From the NCBI RefSeq assembly GCF_963668215.1, contig NZ_OY764190.1, positions 5,022,001 to 5,086,000 on the forward strand: DNA of 64,000 bases, given 5' to 3'. A model generated the notes under the pieces. It was not told the DNA's origin, did not search any database, and saw nothing but the letters and a program-made list of their open reading frames with translations. Shown here one piece after another: positions 45,601-52,593 of this stretch. The position numbers were made by a program, and so were the translations under genes. Every line of letters starts with the position of its first letter. The first letter of the stretch is position 1. Origin of the DNA: an uncultured Desulfosarcina sp. Its GTDB lineage: Bacteria > Desulfobacterota > Desulfobacteria > Desulfobacterales > Desulfosarcinaceae.

Positions 45601-46643
45601 GTGCCGGTGCCGTGGGCTTCCACCAGCCCCACCGTTTCCGGGTCGATGCCTGCATTGCGGTAGGCTTCGTCAAGGGCCCGCATCTGTCCTTCGGCGCGCG
45701 GCGCATAGATGCTCTGGGACTTGCCGTCACTGGAGGAGCCGATTCCACGAATAACGGCATAAATGCGGTCGCCGTCACGCTGGGCGTCCTCGAGGCGTTT
45801 GAGCACCAGGATGCCGATGCCTTCGCCCAGCACCGTGCCGTCCGCGTCGGCGGAAAAGGGGCGGGCGTCGCCGCTGTGGGACAAAACACCGGTTTTCGAA
45901 AAACACATGTGCATGAAAATGTCGTTGATGGTGTCGACGCCGCCGGTAACGACCATATGGCTCTTGCCGGCGGCAAGCTCCATCAGGGCTAGGTGAATGG
46001 CGCCCATGCTGCTGGCGCAGGCGGCATCCACCACACAATTGGTGCCACCCAGGTTCAAACGGTTGCAGATCCTTCCGGCCACTACATTGCCCAGCAGGCC
46101 GGGAAAGGAGTTTTCCTGCCAGGGAACATAACTATCGGCGATATCTCCAAGAATTGCTGTTTTCTGATCGTCGCTGAGTCCTTTTCCTTCCAAAGACCTG
46201 CGCCAGTATGGGTGCCCCAGGCGTGAACCGAGGGAGATGACCAGTTCCTGGGTGCCGGTTACCCCTATAATAACCGAGGTATGCTCCCGGTCGAAATCGC
46301 GGTCATCTCCGTAGCCGGCATCGGCAAGAGCCATTTTGGCGGCGACCAGTCCCAGCAACTGGGACGTGTCGGTGGCCTCCAGGGCCGCCGGAGGTATGCC
46401 GAATTCCGTGGGGTCGAAGGGCATTTCGGGCAAGAACCCGCCCCGGTTGCAGTAGATGTGGTCAGGACGCTTGGGATCGCTGTCCAAAAAATCGTTCAGG
46501 ATTTTGTGGCTGGGCGGCGGATCGCCGATACAGTCGATGCCGTTGAGCAGGACCCGCCAGTAATCCTTCATATTCGACGATCCGGCGAACATGCCGCCCA
46601 TGCCGATGATGGCTACTGGCTTCTGGTAGGGTTTTGTATTCAT
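39672..46643 (-). CDS. pfaA: PfaA-like PUFA/polyketide synthase: KS-AT-4xACP-KR-DH
   Basis: 2323 aa. KS about 8-460 with Cys209 (VDAACASS), His344 (EAHGTGT) and His384 (GHTKAAAG). AT about 580-870 with FPGQGSQYPYMG and GHSYGE. A linker with LAHQKFLDAQAQASRTLQEM follows. Four ACPs (about 1145-1520) each carry LGIDSIKR with the phosphopantetheine Ser. KR is about 1745-1960 (TGGARGVTAA; SARTGNTGQCDYAMANEV). A C-terminal product-template/DH-like domain is about 2035-2310. This is the PfaA order. It builds acyl chains by iterative condensation with PfaC/PfaD partners. No clear Shine-Dalgarno precedes the ATG. It is coupled to the FAH-family gene and divergent from a MerR-like regulator. The product is unknown. 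Confidence 0.93.
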   Translation of the reverse strand: MNTKPYQKPVAIIGMGGMFAGSSNMKDYWRVLLNGIDCIGDPPPSHKILNDFLDSDPKRPDHIYCNRGGFLPEMPFDPTEFGIPPAALEATDTSQLLGLVAAKMALADAGYGDDRDFDREHTSVIIGVTGTQELVISLGSRLGHPYWRRSLEGKGLSDDQKTAILGDIADSYVPWQENSFPGLLGNVVAGRICNRLNLGGTNCVVDAACASSMGAIHLALMELAAGKSHMVVTGGVDTINDIFMHMCFSKTGVLSHSGDARPFSADADGTVLGEGIGILVLKRLEDAQRDGDRIYAVIRGIGSSSDGKSQSIYAPRAEGQMRALDEAYRNAGIDPETVGLVEAHGTGTRVGDEVEFSALKNVFGAATSNGNRCALGSVKSMIGHTKAAAGAAGLIKSALALYNKVLPPTLKADAPDPKLGIESSPFYLNTIARPWFAKNDTPRRGGVSSFGFGGSNFHVLLEEYTPDKKEIAWDGSVEILAFSGNDADAVIGKLEDLGHQLKDGMTTVQLARTASSLRAEFSTKDSYRLVLVIETGHGDQQLKNRLDQAMGIVAGGQSKNVPSSGIYFHAGENAAGKIAFLFPGQGSQYPYMGRDLVCRFPEAMDAVETANDHCDLDEPLWERLFPRPALNNDQKQFQVEALRRTDAAQPAIGSISLAMLRILEFFDLRPDAVCGHSYGELPALYAAGCIDRKTLQHLSSLRGRLMAEAGRDGDAGSMLAVKAPADELKQLIGQHPDVVLANINSPDQAVLSGPTAAVDSVKAECDTKGYRSVVLPVAAAFHSPIVADAAQGFSQALASITFTPGKIPVYANATAAPYPDDPQAGIELLDRQMISSVQFQRTVEQLYASGVRTFVEVGPKSVLSGLVRATLGANVSVVPLDRSSGKASGILDLAHAIGQLAALGAGLDLTRWEKEPPASRKQKMVIPLSGANYRAPRKTQPKPEVKAAARPAPVSSTPAISPQPTETQSIRHTAMRPFEKDHRPQTAAVHPAPSAGPTQPHDSTNMNATLAIVQQGLASMQALQEQTALAHQKFLDAQAQASRTLQEMMQSARMAAGLPANVTGVPVAEQTTLPAHAQPVSPQQQPEPMPVTPVVPATPAASTPPAKPAVITPPAVARTQNIEQKPVPAFKSNGKMEGSDTVAATLLSVVSELTGYPVEMLGLEMDIEADLGIDSIKRVEILSAMEERMPQLPQVTPDMVGSLKTLGQICDFLVADEAASPTVESPIASNTTADSSAAIQSTLLSVVSELTGYPVEMLGLEMDIEADLGIDSIKRVEILSAMEERMPQLPQVTPDMVGSLKTLGQICDFLAADEAPSSQVQISVQTQEASNSNNDSAVSIQTTLLSVVSELTGYPVEMLGLEMDIEADLGIDSIKRVEILSAMEERMPQLPQVTPDMVGSLKTLGQICDFLAADEAPSSQVQISVQTQEASNSNNDSAVSIQTTLLSVVSELTGYPVEMLGLEMDIEADLGIDSIKRVEILSAMEERMPQLPQVTPDMVGSLKTLGQICDFLAGGQTVTAAQPEPATQQPVAPETNTESIQIPRQIVDVVVLPEKSGRTLRIGADRWIGVLDDQTDLAQAVFRCLGKSDLPCRILTKDQIADASNLSGLAGLILCVETDPETAFLAAKTAAPELQNAASAGDALFAAITRIDGAFGFTGNAFEHAEQGALAGLVKTARLEWPSITCRVLDLSPDFSDPEQAAQKAVSELLSLKPQDPAEIGLFPEKRVTLQPVPADTADGILDLDSSDVVAITGGARGVTAACALALANASGAAIALIGRSPAPFPVPSWLAGIEDEAGMKKAIVQHAFVDQQPTPKELEAEFKRQKANQAIAGTLQRLEDAGVRAAYFSADVTDTKGLQAAVDEIRTTLGPIAAVIHGAGVLQDRLIADKTLNQFRQVYNTKVQGFKNLLEATESDRLRHLVLFSSVSARTGNTGQCDYAMANEVLNKMARVVSQQRSGCRVSAINWGPWDGGMVTPSLKKAFRDQQIDLIPVEAGANLMVAEMKNADPAPVEVLIGSMLETPSVEDEANEAAMDLLERRELDLQRYPVLASHVIGGKPVVPFALIGEWIGHGAVKENPGYTLHGIDDFRLLSGIRIEQEKKLVRLLAGKARKNGNGWHVAVELRNGVKNGKDVIHSRARALLVDRLPDPPAYKGNGKNGSRPYPRDLDAVYREILFHGDQLRAIQNIEAYSDHGMTARLTGAPKPEAWMQDPIRERWTADPMVLDGAFQMAIVWCFEQTGSVCLPSYAQSYRQYRPAFPESGVTAVMTVTQYTHRKMSADFTFLDADEQVVATLTGYEATVDQTLIHAFRNNGQPSVIQEN
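42106..43215 (-). repeat. Tandem ACP-coding repeat, 303-bp period
   Basis: Four ACP units. The stretch 42106-42590 is identical base for base to 42409-42893 as far as I can compare, so ACP2, ACP3 and ACP4 and the linkers between them are near clones. ACP1 (about 43015-43215) differs at many synonymous sites. This indicates recent duplication or gene conversion within the array. Confidence 0.9.
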
Positions 46644-46977
46644 TGGTATAATTCGAAAAAGGCTTATGTTGCGTTTTTCCGGAAAGCAAGAAATCGAAAG
46701 CGAATTTCTGGCTTGATCCGGGTTTTTTGTTCATATGGAATATAAAGCGGTAATATAATTCATTGATCACTAAAAAACAAGAGATTGACACCTTTTAAAT
46801 AACTTGTTAGGTAGATATAACAACCTGCCATTCATCAAAGAAATTTTTATAAAAAGATCCATGGCGTTGGTCGGCTTCAAAGCCGAGCCCCTTGAAAATT
46901 TTAACAATTTGTAAAAACAGGATTTTTCCTTTTCGGAAATGAAACCGGTCGGCGATTTTGACCGGCACGGTGATCCA
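46644..46977. other. Divergent promoter region, pfaA and MerR-like gene
   Basis: 334 bp, AT-rich, no long ORF. It likely holds the promoters of both genes and the operator of the regulator. A hairpin CCGGTC/GACCGG (about 46945-46965) lies just before the chosen regulator start. TTGTTAGG..AACAACCT (about 46803-46829) is a partly symmetric sequence that could be an operator. Confidence 0.45.
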
Positions 46978-47520
46978 ATGATTCACTACTATACCAATCG
47001 GGAACTGGCAGAGAAACTTGAGGTCAATCTGGCCCGCTGGAAAAGGTGGTCGCGGTCGTTTCTGCCGCCTGATCCGCTGGGTGGGATGCAGTCCGGCTAT
47101 GCCCGCCAGTATTTATTCAAAGATCTGTTCAAGGTGTTCCTGGGAGGCTATCTTCTGGGCCATCTCAAGCTGTCGGTAAACGAAAGCCGCAAGGTACTGG
47201 ACGATATTTCGCCCTGGCTGGGAAACAATGGCTTTTTCGACTGGGATTTTTCAGACAAGGAAAAAAACGATGTGTGGGTCTATTTCTGCCCGCTGTCAGC
47301 ACCAAGTCACGATGCGGTACCTGACTTTCGCTACCTGGTCCGCAAAGTCGTTGATGTTCAACCGGCCGATAGTGTCCAAAAACACCGGACGGTTGTAACT
47401 TACGAGGACGAATTCATTCCCGACGGGGATTACAATGCGTTCGATGTACTTCGCCATCCGGTTGTGCATGTGATTAATCTGTATACTTTGTACGCGACGA
47501 TCGTCGCCAAATTGGGATAA
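46978..47520 (+). CDS. MerR-like helix-turn-helix regulator of the pfa locus
   Basis: 180 aa from the ATG at 46978; the frame begins at 46939, but the first 13 codons cross a hairpin and GGTGAT precedes 46978. N-terminal YYTNRELAEKLEVNLARWKRWSRSFLPPDP looks like a MerR-type winged helix (TNRELAEKL recognition unit), followed by FKDLFKVFLGGYLLGHLKLSVNESRKVLDDI, a helical MerR-like segment. The C-terminal half (about 90-180) is unassigned. It lies between pfaD and pfaA on the opposite strand, the place of a local regulator, but its effect is untested. Confidence 0.68.
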   Translation: MIHYYTNRELAEKLEVNLARWKRWSRSFLPPDPLGGMQSGYARQYLFKDLFKVFLGGYLLGHLKLSVNESRKVLDDISPWLGNNGFFDWDFSDKEKNDVWVYFCPLSAPSHDAVPDFRYLVRKVVDVQPADSVQKHRTVVTYEDEFIPDGDYNAFDVLRHPVVHVINLYTLYATIVAKLG

Positions 47521-47554
47521 TTACCAGCGTCCTTCATCCCTCGTCCATCTTCCC

Positions 47555-49210
47555 TCAAGAAATTCCCCCCGCCATACGATCCAACTCCTCTCCGCTCATG
47601 GGCTCGATGCGAAAATCGCCTTCATCCAGGCTAAATCCCTGGCTTTTCAGGCTGCTCAGACGCAACAGTACCGCAGCCCCGTATAGCAGGTTTTTGGCCA
47701 CGGTTACCGTTTTGCGGTTTTCCGGTGCCTCCAAAAAGGAGCCCCTGACCCACTCGTTGAAGGCTCCCATGGCCGGACCGCACCAGATCTGATAGTCGAT
47801 GGCCCGGTCGGCGACACCGCTTTTGGCCCACAGGGAAGCTCGGCCCAAATAGGAGCGAAACACCAGGGCCATTTTGTGTTTGGGGTCTTTCTCGGCCCGG
47901 TCCACCTGGGATGGGTCCCGCTCCAGGAAAAAGGTGCGAGTATTCCGCCATTCCTGGTCGAAGGAGCACTTCAAAAAAGACCCTTCGACCAGTTTGCGCT
48001 GATCTTCGGGCACATCTTCAAAGCGGTCGTAGGTACGATAGATGTCATAGAGGCGCGCCCCACGCATGGAAAACATGGTGCCGCGTTTGAGCACCTGCAC
48101 CTTCACGCCCATCTCGAACATGTCTGCCGCCGGGGCCATGATGATGTCCGCCTGTCTGGCTTTGGCCAGCATTTTTTTCACCAGTGGCGATGTGTCGGCC
48201 TCCTGACAGGATTGATTCACCGAACCGGTCAGGATGTAGGCCGCACCCATGGCAAATGCCGCGGCCGCCGATTGTGGAGTGGCAATGCCGCCGGCAAGGC
48301 CCACGCGCAGCGGTATCGTGTAGTCGTACTGCCGGGCCATTTCGTCCCGTAGGGCCAGCATGGTTGGAAAGAGGCACAGGGCCGGCCGGTTGTCGGTATG
48401 GCCGCCGGAGTCGGCCTCGGCAGTCAGATCCTGGGCCATGGGAATTCGGAGAGCCAGGGCAGCCTGTTCGGAAGTGATGATTCCCTGATTCTGCAACCGC
48501 TGCAGGTGCTTTTCCGGCGGGGGCGCAAAGAATTTGCGGGCCACCTCCTCGCGGGACACCTTGGCAATGATCCGATTGGGGCAGACAATTTCGCCTTGGG
48601 CGTTTTGATGGATGCCTTGGACGCGGTACTGGACCAGAGGGGTGGTCAGGTCCAGGTAGGCGGATGCCGAGACCAGACGAATACCTTTGGCAAGATAGAG
48701 ATCCACGGTCTGCTGTTCCAGGGTCATGTCGTTGGGGCTGTGGATCAGGTTGAAACCATAGGGCAATTCTCCCAGGGAGGACGAGAGCCGGTCGATGGCG
48801 GCTTCGATCTGCGCGATGGAGAGCCCGCCGGCGCCGAAAAATCCGATCATGCCGGCCCGGGCCGCCGCTTCCACCATCTCCACCGAGGTGATGCCGTTGG
48901 CCATGGCACCGCAGACGTAGGCCAGGCGAAGACCGTGATCCTTTTTAAAGCCCGGATCACCCAACGATTCCAGCGGCAGGGGCGGGGACCATCCCAGAAG
49001 GGGGTAGCCGTTCGCTGAGGAAGATTCTTGATTTCCGAGGATGGCGCTGCCGTCCCGCGCGACACCCGGGCGGCCGTCCACATCGACGGCATACAAGGGG
49101 TGGTCGAGCTGCCGCAAGGCCTGAGAAAACGCGCCGTCTTCGGTGTTCGGCAGATCACCGGCCGGGCGCCAGGTGCCGATGGATGTTGTTTTAGTCGTTA
49201 TTTTAGTCAC
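47555..49210 (-). CDS. pfaD: PfaD-like enoyl reductase
   Basis: 551 aa, the usual PfaD length. FMN TIM-barrel of the 2-nitropropane-dioxygenase type: AYVCGAMANGITSVEMVEAAARAGMIGFFGAGGLS (about 95-130), ELPYGFNLIHSPNDMTLEQQTVDLYL, MAQDLTAEADSGGHTDNRPALCLFPTMLALRDE and VGLAGGIATPQSAAAAFAMGAAYILTGSVNQ. PfaD acts in trans as the enoyl reductase of PUFA synthases. It follows the ole/HD gene block on the same strand, 150 bp after the HD gene, with a palindromic repeat in the gap. Confidence 0.95.
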   Translation of the reverse strand: MTKITTKTTSIGTWRPAGDLPNTEDGAFSQALRQLDHPLYAVDVDGRPGVARDGSAILGNQESSSANGYPLLGWSPPLPLESLGDPGFKKDHGLRLAYVCGAMANGITSVEMVEAAARAGMIGFFGAGGLSIAQIEAAIDRLSSSLGELPYGFNLIHSPNDMTLEQQTVDLYLAKGIRLVSASAYLDLTTPLVQYRVQGIHQNAQGEIVCPNRIIAKVSREEVARKFFAPPPEKHLQRLQNQGIITSEQAALALRIPMAQDLTAEADSGGHTDNRPALCLFPTMLALRDEMARQYDYTIPLRVGLAGGIATPQSAAAAFAMGAAYILTGSVNQSCQEADTSPLVKKMLAKARQADIIMAPAADMFEMGVKVQVLKRGTMFSMRGARLYDIYRTYDRFEDVPEDQRKLVEGSFLKCSFDQEWRNTRTFFLERDPSQVDRAEKDPKHKMALVFRSYLGRASLWAKSGVADRAIDYQIWCGPAMGAFNEWVRGSFLEAPENRKTVTVAKNLLYGAAVLLRLSSLKSQGFSLDEGDFRIEPMSGEELDRMAGGIS

Positions 49211-49229
49211 TTGTAATCCTTATTTTTGT

Positions 49230-49334
49230 TTTACCGCCCGCTTCGCTCGAGACGCAGAGAGCGCAGAGGTTTTTGTTACGCCCGGAGGGCGAACTCCTTT
49301 TAGACTCTCTGCGTCCTCTGCGTCTCCGCGGTGA
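49230..49334 (-). repeat. Full palindromic repeat element, copy 10
   Basis: Left TTACCGCCCGCTTCGCTCGA, inner hairpin ACGCCCGGAGGGCG, right GTCTCCGCGGTGA. Minus orientation, 20 bp upstream of the pfaD ATG. The only copy found in the megasynthase half of the window. Confidence 0.85.
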
Positions 49335-49359
49335 TATCTTTTTTTTCATATCCCACGTT

Positions 49360-50145
49360 TCACCCCCGCTTTCCCTTCACCTCCAGTTCCTCCATCACCA
49401 CACCCACGGCATGGCGCAGGTCGGGGGCATCGGGCAAGGTACCGGCAATTACCGCCAGATCGCCCCTTTGTTTGGCCTGAACAAAGGTTTCCGGAAAATT
49501 GAGGTCGAACACCCAGCTGAGCTGCAATAATTTGAAATCGTTCAAGGTTTCCATGTGTGAAAATCTGGCCATGCGCCTGTTTGCGATGTCTTCGATGATC
49601 GACGGGGCCCAGGTCGGCTGGTCGGGCAGGTGTTGAACGATGGCTGTTTCCGGTTCATTGTCAAAACGGTAATAGTCGGCGAACACCTTCCAGATATCCA
49701 GCTTGTCGGCATCACGAATCAAACGCAGGAAAAGCAATTCCTCGGAAGGTTTGCCGGACGGCAGCGACGGGGCGTTATGGAAACGAACCGCATCGACGAT
49801 CTGCTTTTGTTCGTCGTCGCTAAGGCCGGCCAGCACCCCGGTTTTTTTCATGATTTCGACCCCCAGGGCGGCGTGATTGACCGACTTGCGGTCATTGAAC
49901 GTTCCGTATCGCTTGTACTGCTCGAACCTGCCCACATCGTGGAGCAAGGCCACCGCTTCGGCAATGCGCACTTGGTTTTCCGGCAGGCCGATGGATGTTG
50001 CCAACAGGCGGATGTTTTCACAGACCCGGGCCGTGTGGTCGATTTTCAGTTGATGGGCGCTGTCTTTTTTGGGGTCGCCGGTCAGAAAGGATCGGGTATA
50101 AGCGTTGAACCAGGATTGTAACTCGGCGAGATGATTGTTTTGCAT
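49360..50145 (-). CDS. HD-domain phosphohydrolase
   Basis: 261 aa. Metal-binding HD motif: H37 in IDHTARVCENI, H69-D70 in ALLHDVGRFEQYKRYGTF, a later His in VNHAALG and Asp in RLIRDADKLD. The family hydrolyses nucleotides or phosphoesters; the substrate is unknown. Start lies 10 bp after xerD, so it is in the same unit as xerD, pepP and the ole genes. No PAS, GGDEF or GYP motif is present, so it is not a c-di-GMP HD-GYP enzyme. Confidence 0.85.
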   Translation of the reverse strand: MQNNHLAELQSWFNAYTRSFLTGDPKKDSAHQLKIDHTARVCENIRLLATSIGLPENQVRIAEAVALLHDVGRFEQYKRYGTFNDRKSVNHAALGVEIMKKTGVLAGLSDDEQKQIVDAVRFHNAPSLPSGKPSEELLFLRLIRDADKLDIWKVFADYYRFDNEPETAIVQHLPDQPTWAPSIIEDIANRRMARFSHMETLNDFKLLQLSWVFDLNFPETFVQAKQRGDLAVIAGTLPDAPDLRHAVGVVMEELEVKGKRG

Positions 50146-50155
50146 ATTGAAACGG

Positions 50156-51061
50156 TTATCCTCGGGGATGGTATTTTTTATGGGCTTCCATCAGCTTGCG
50201 CTGGGCCACGTGGGTATAGATCTGGGTGGTGGAGATGTCCGCGTGGCCCAGCATGGTCTGCACGGCGCGCAGGTCGGCGCCGCCTTCGAGCAGATGGGTG
50301 GCAAAAGAGTGCCGCAGGGTGTGCGGGGTGACCTTTTTTTTCAGCTTGGCCAGGCGGCTGTATCGGCCGATCAGGTTCCAGAAGCTCTGGCGGGTCATGC
50401 CGCCTTTCCGGCGGGTGACAAACAGGTGGGGGCTGGAGCCGTTTTTCAGCAGTCGCGGACGGGAATCTTCGAGATAGGCCCGGATCGCTTCCGTGGCCAT
50501 GCGACCCACCGGAACCACCCGTTCTTTGCCCCCCTTGCCGAAAACCCGGACAAATCCCGCTTCCAGGTTGATGCCGGTCATTTCCAGGCCGATCAGTTCG
50601 GATACGCGCAGCCCGGCGCCGTAGATCAGTTCCAGCATGGCGGCATCCCGCAAGCCCTCGGGCTTGGTCCGGTCCGGCGCGTTGATCAGGGCCTCCACAT
50701 CGGCCACGGAGAGGACGTCGGGCAGGTGCATGCCGGTTTTAGGCAGATCGATCTGGTTGGCCGGATTGGTCTCGATGATTTTTTCGCGGGTCAGGAAGGT
50801 AAAAAATCCCCGCAGGCTGATTAAATGCCGCGCTCGGGAGCGAGCGCCCAACTCCTGCTTGCGCAGATGGATCAGGTAGCCGAGGATCAACTGGGTGTCG
50901 ATGTCGGCCACAACGGTCGTTTCTTTTTTTTCCAGGAACCGACCGAATCGGATCAGGTCGGCGCTGTAGGCCTCCACGGTCTTCCGGCTCAGGCCTTTCT
51001 CCACCACCAGAAAAGACTGGTAACGATCCAGATATCGCAGGTATTCGGACAGCGGGGCCAA
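50156..51061 (-). CDS. xerD: Site-specific tyrosine recombinase XerD
   Basis: 301 aa, standard XerC/D length. N-terminal core-binding domain (YLRYLDRYQSFLVVEKGLSRKTVEAY). Catalytic residues R152 (GAGLRVSELIGL), K177, H247 and R250 (HTLRHSFATHLLEGG), H273 and Y282 (DISTTQIYTHV). Resolves chromosome dimers at dif with XerC. It is chromosomal in context, 3 nt after pepP, and not next to any integron or phage gene, so a housekeeping XerD is the best reading. Confidence 0.9.
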   Translation of the reverse strand: MAPLSEYLRYLDRYQSFLVVEKGLSRKTVEAYSADLIRFGRFLEKKETTVVADIDTQLILGYLIHLRKQELGARSRARHLISLRGFFTFLTREKIIETNPANQIDLPKTGMHLPDVLSVADVEALINAPDRTKPEGLRDAAMLELIYGAGLRVSELIGLEMTGINLEAGFVRVFGKGGKERVVPVGRMATEAIRAYLEDSRPRLLKNGSSPHLFVTRRKGGMTRQSFWNLIGRYSRLAKLKKKVTPHTLRHSFATHLLEGGADLRAVQTMLGHADISTTQIYTHVAQRKLMEAHKKYHPRG

Positions 51062-51064
51062 GGG

Positions 51065-52183
51065 TCAGTTCCCAATGCAGGGGTCGAAGGGGGCGGGATC
51101 GTTGAGTACCCGAGCCCCATCTTTGGTGACAACCACCTGGTTTTCCATGCGAACGCCCCCCCAGTCCGGAAGATAGATGCCCGGTTCGACAGTGACGATC
51201 ATGCCTTCTTCCAGCAGGTCGTCCTTGATCGGGCTCAAGCGGGGGGCTTCGTGGACCGCCAGGCCCGTGCCATGGCCCAGGCCGTGGCCGAAGCTGTCTC
51301 CAAACCCGTTTTTGTCGATGAAGTCGCGGGCGATTCTGTCCACCTCGGTGCCGCTGGCGCCCGCCCGGATACCGGCAATGGCCCGATCCCTGGCCTCGAC
51401 CACCGTATCGAAAACCTTTTGGAAGGGATCTTTCGGTTTTCCCAAAACCAGGGTCCGGGTCGTATCCGAGCAGTATTCGTTCAGCCGCGCCCCCCAATCG
51501 ATCAGCAGGGGGTCGCCCTTCACGATTCGTCGATCCGAAGGAATGGCGTGGGGCAGGGCACTGTTGGGACCCGAGGCAGCGATCACGGGGAAGGAGAGAC
51601 CCTGGGCCCCCAACTCGCGCATGTTCTTTTCCAGGTTCCAGGCCACCTGCTTTTCGGTCATCCCCGGACGGATCGTCGCCACCAAACGGGAAAAGGCCTC
51701 TTCGGCCAGACGGAGGGCGTCGACCGTAGCCTGGATCTCCTCATCGGACTTGGTTTTGCGCAGGTCCTCCACCAGATTTTCAGTTGGGACCAGCTCTACC
51801 GGCGGTGAAGTGTTCTGCAGCGCTTTGGCATAGGCGGCATGATTTTTGTGGGAAAGGCGCACGCTTTCAAAACCGAGCCGGCGAGCACCCAAGTCTTCGA
51901 CGATGGCTGGCAGTTCTTTTTCAAGGCCTTTTCGATAACAGACCACCTCGAAGTCGGGCGCCTCGGCCCGGGCCTGAAGGTCGAAGCGGCTGTCCGTGGC
52001 CAGTACCAGGTGGCTGGCAGAGACGAACAGCACGCCGGCCGATTCGTCGAACTGGCTGTCCTCACCAGTATAGCCGGAGAGGTAATAGCGGTTTTCCTGG
52101 ATCGACACCATCAAGGCGTCCAGTTCCAGGTCAGCCAGTTTTTGCCTGACGCTATCGATTCGATTGCTAAGTGTTGCGTTCAA
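51065..52183 (-). CDS. pepP: M24-family Xaa-Pro aminopeptidase
   Basis: 372 aa. A creatinase-like N-terminal domain (about 1-130) and a pita-bread M24 domain. Metal ligands: IDWGARLNEYCSDTTRT (two Asp), FGHGLGHGTGLAVHE (His), TVEPGIYLPDWGGVRMEN (two Glu). It removes N-terminal residues before proline. Cytoplasmic. It begins 27 bp after the small secreted-protein gene and ends 3 bp before xerD. An unrelated role from the lipid genes is likely. Confidence 0.9.
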   Translation of the reverse strand: MNATLSNRIDSVRQKLADLELDALMVSIQENRYYLSGYTGEDSQFDESAGVLFVSASHLVLATDSRFDLQARAEAPDFEVVCYRKGLEKELPAIVEDLGARRLGFESVRLSHKNHAAYAKALQNTSPPVELVPTENLVEDLRKTKSDEEIQATVDALRLAEEAFSRLVATIRPGMTEKQVAWNLEKNMRELGAQGLSFPVIAASGPNSALPHAIPSDRRIVKGDPLLIDWGARLNEYCSDTTRTLVLGKPKDPFQKVFDTVVEARDRAIAGIRAGASGTEVDRIARDFIDKNGFGDSFGHGLGHGTGLAVHEAPRLSPIKDDLLEEGMIVTVEPGIYLPDWGGVRMENQVVVTKDGARVLNDPAPFDPCIGN

Positions 52184-52210
52184 AAGTGCTCCTTTTAAAT
52201 GAGACCGTCA

Positions 52211-52531
52211 TTATTGACTACTGCTCTGATCCGGCGAAGTATCCTTGGTGTTGCCATCGCTGCCGCCCGTCAAAGCCTCTTTGGTCTCCTGGTAGCCCTT
52301 GCGCATATTTTCCGGCAGTTCCTGGAACTCCTTTTTGAACGATTTTCCCACTTCAACGCCGGCATCCCTGGCTCCTTTGCCGATTTCGATGCAGTCGTCT
52401 TTGACATCCTGCCAGACGTTGCCCGAACTGGACGGCTGTTTTTCTTCAGGCTCGCTGCCGGAAGCGGCAGGGAGGATGCAGGGCGTCCAGGCGATGACGG
52501 TGGTCAGCAATAGGACAGCAAGGGCTCTCAT
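52211..52531 (-). CDS. Small secreted acidic/helical protein
   Basis: 106 aa. Signal peptide about 1-23 (ILPAAS). The mature part is one amphipathic helical region (VWQDVKDDCIEIGKGARDAGVEVGKSFKKEFQELPENMRKGYQ) with one Cys, then a Gly/Ser/Asp-rich tail. It is 62 bp after oleD, in the same direction. I do not recognise a family. Probably periplasmic; role in the lipid pathway unproven. Confidence 0.7.
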   Translation of the reverse strand: MRALAVLLLTTVIAWTPCILPAASGSEPEEKQPSSSGNVWQDVKDDCIEIGKGARDAGVEVGKSFKKEFQELPENMRKGYQETKEALTGGSDGNTKDTSPDQSSSQ

Positions 52532-52593
52532 GCTGCGTCTCCTTAATTTACATAAGCTTTATCGCTCAATGTACGGTCTTCAATATCACTTTT

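Noticed and set aside
50156..51061. Integron integrase or phage integrase
   Set aside because: Length and motifs fit housekeeping XerD; no integron-specific insert, attC sites or phage genes nearby.
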